A program made the translations under genes and the position numbers. The notes beneath the pieces were generated by a model that saw only the letters and a list, made by a program, of their open reading frames with translations, did no database searches and was not told the DNA's origin. 32,640 bases of DNA, taken from the IMG/VR virus record IMGVR_UViG_3300006802_000299, positions 1 through 32,640 of that record. The stretch is one strand, 5' to 3'. This document shows positions 32,628 to 32,640 of the stretch, in pieces. The first letter of the stretch is position 1, and every line of letters starts with the position of its first letter. The DNA is from a virus.

Positions 32628-32640
32628 AAACCCTCTTGAC

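Overview
The window looks like part of a tailed double-stranded DNA phage genome. A head and packaging module reads leftward on the minus strand: terminase large subunit, portal, prohead protease/scaffold, a putative decoration protein and the major capsid protein. It also holds several fibre-type proteins, a phage sigma factor and a PhoH-like ATPase. No integrase, repressor, tRNA, rRNA or CRISPR array was seen. The phage type is myovirus-like by general resemblance only, because no sheath or tube gene is visible. The host is probably a Gram-negative relative of the Planctomycetota/Verrucomicrobiota. That is inferred from a heptosyltransferase-family gene and from a paired PSCyt1-DUF1549-DUF1553 and DUF1501 cassette, whose families are concentrated in those phyla.

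Layout. From 24886 down to 1, nearly everything reads leftward: zinc ribbon, sigma factor, possible small terminase, zinc-finger/ERCC4 nuclease, large terminase, collagen-like fibre with carbohydrate-binding-like modules, portal, a neck-region candidate, two tandem paralogous large virion proteins, the DUF1501/PSCyt1 cassette, an unknown 238-residue protein, protease-scaffold, putative decoration protein, and major capsid protein ending in a strong terminator. Four more genes follow: an AT-hook/SAP-like protein, a short fibre, a small virion protein and a long Gly-Thr-Ser collagen-like protein that runs off the left edge. From 24930 to 30541 the genes read rightward. They are mostly very small, overlapping and unrecognised, with a frameshifted GT9 and an intact GT2 glycosyltransferase among them. 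From 32049 back to 30519 four genes read leftward (zinc-binding protein, two small proteins, PhoH). The last 0.6 kb is a mostly non-coding T/G-rich then GC-richer stretch ending in a small acidic ORF under a textbook promoter.

How it fits together. A partly palindromic element, TTACACGTAA and variants, lies just upstream of at least seven leftward genes or operons, including the DUF1501/PSCyt1 cassette. It is the best candidate for a phage-specific late promoter or operator, and the sigma factor at 23829-24515 is the obvious candidate reader. The cassette is therefore probably expressed with the virion genes and is not a chance passenger.

The most unusual signals are: (1) a shared C-terminal tag, roughly L-[TVIA]-[KR]-x-Y-[KR]-x-x-hydrophobic, on about ten otherwise different small proteins between 25.9 and 31.8 kb; (2) one of these tagged proteins resembles the N-terminal arm of the major capsid protein; (3) the planctomycete-type cytochrome/DUF1501 pair inside the morphogenesis cluster; (4) the repeated TTACACGTAA element; (5) two fibres sharing one N-terminal anchor.
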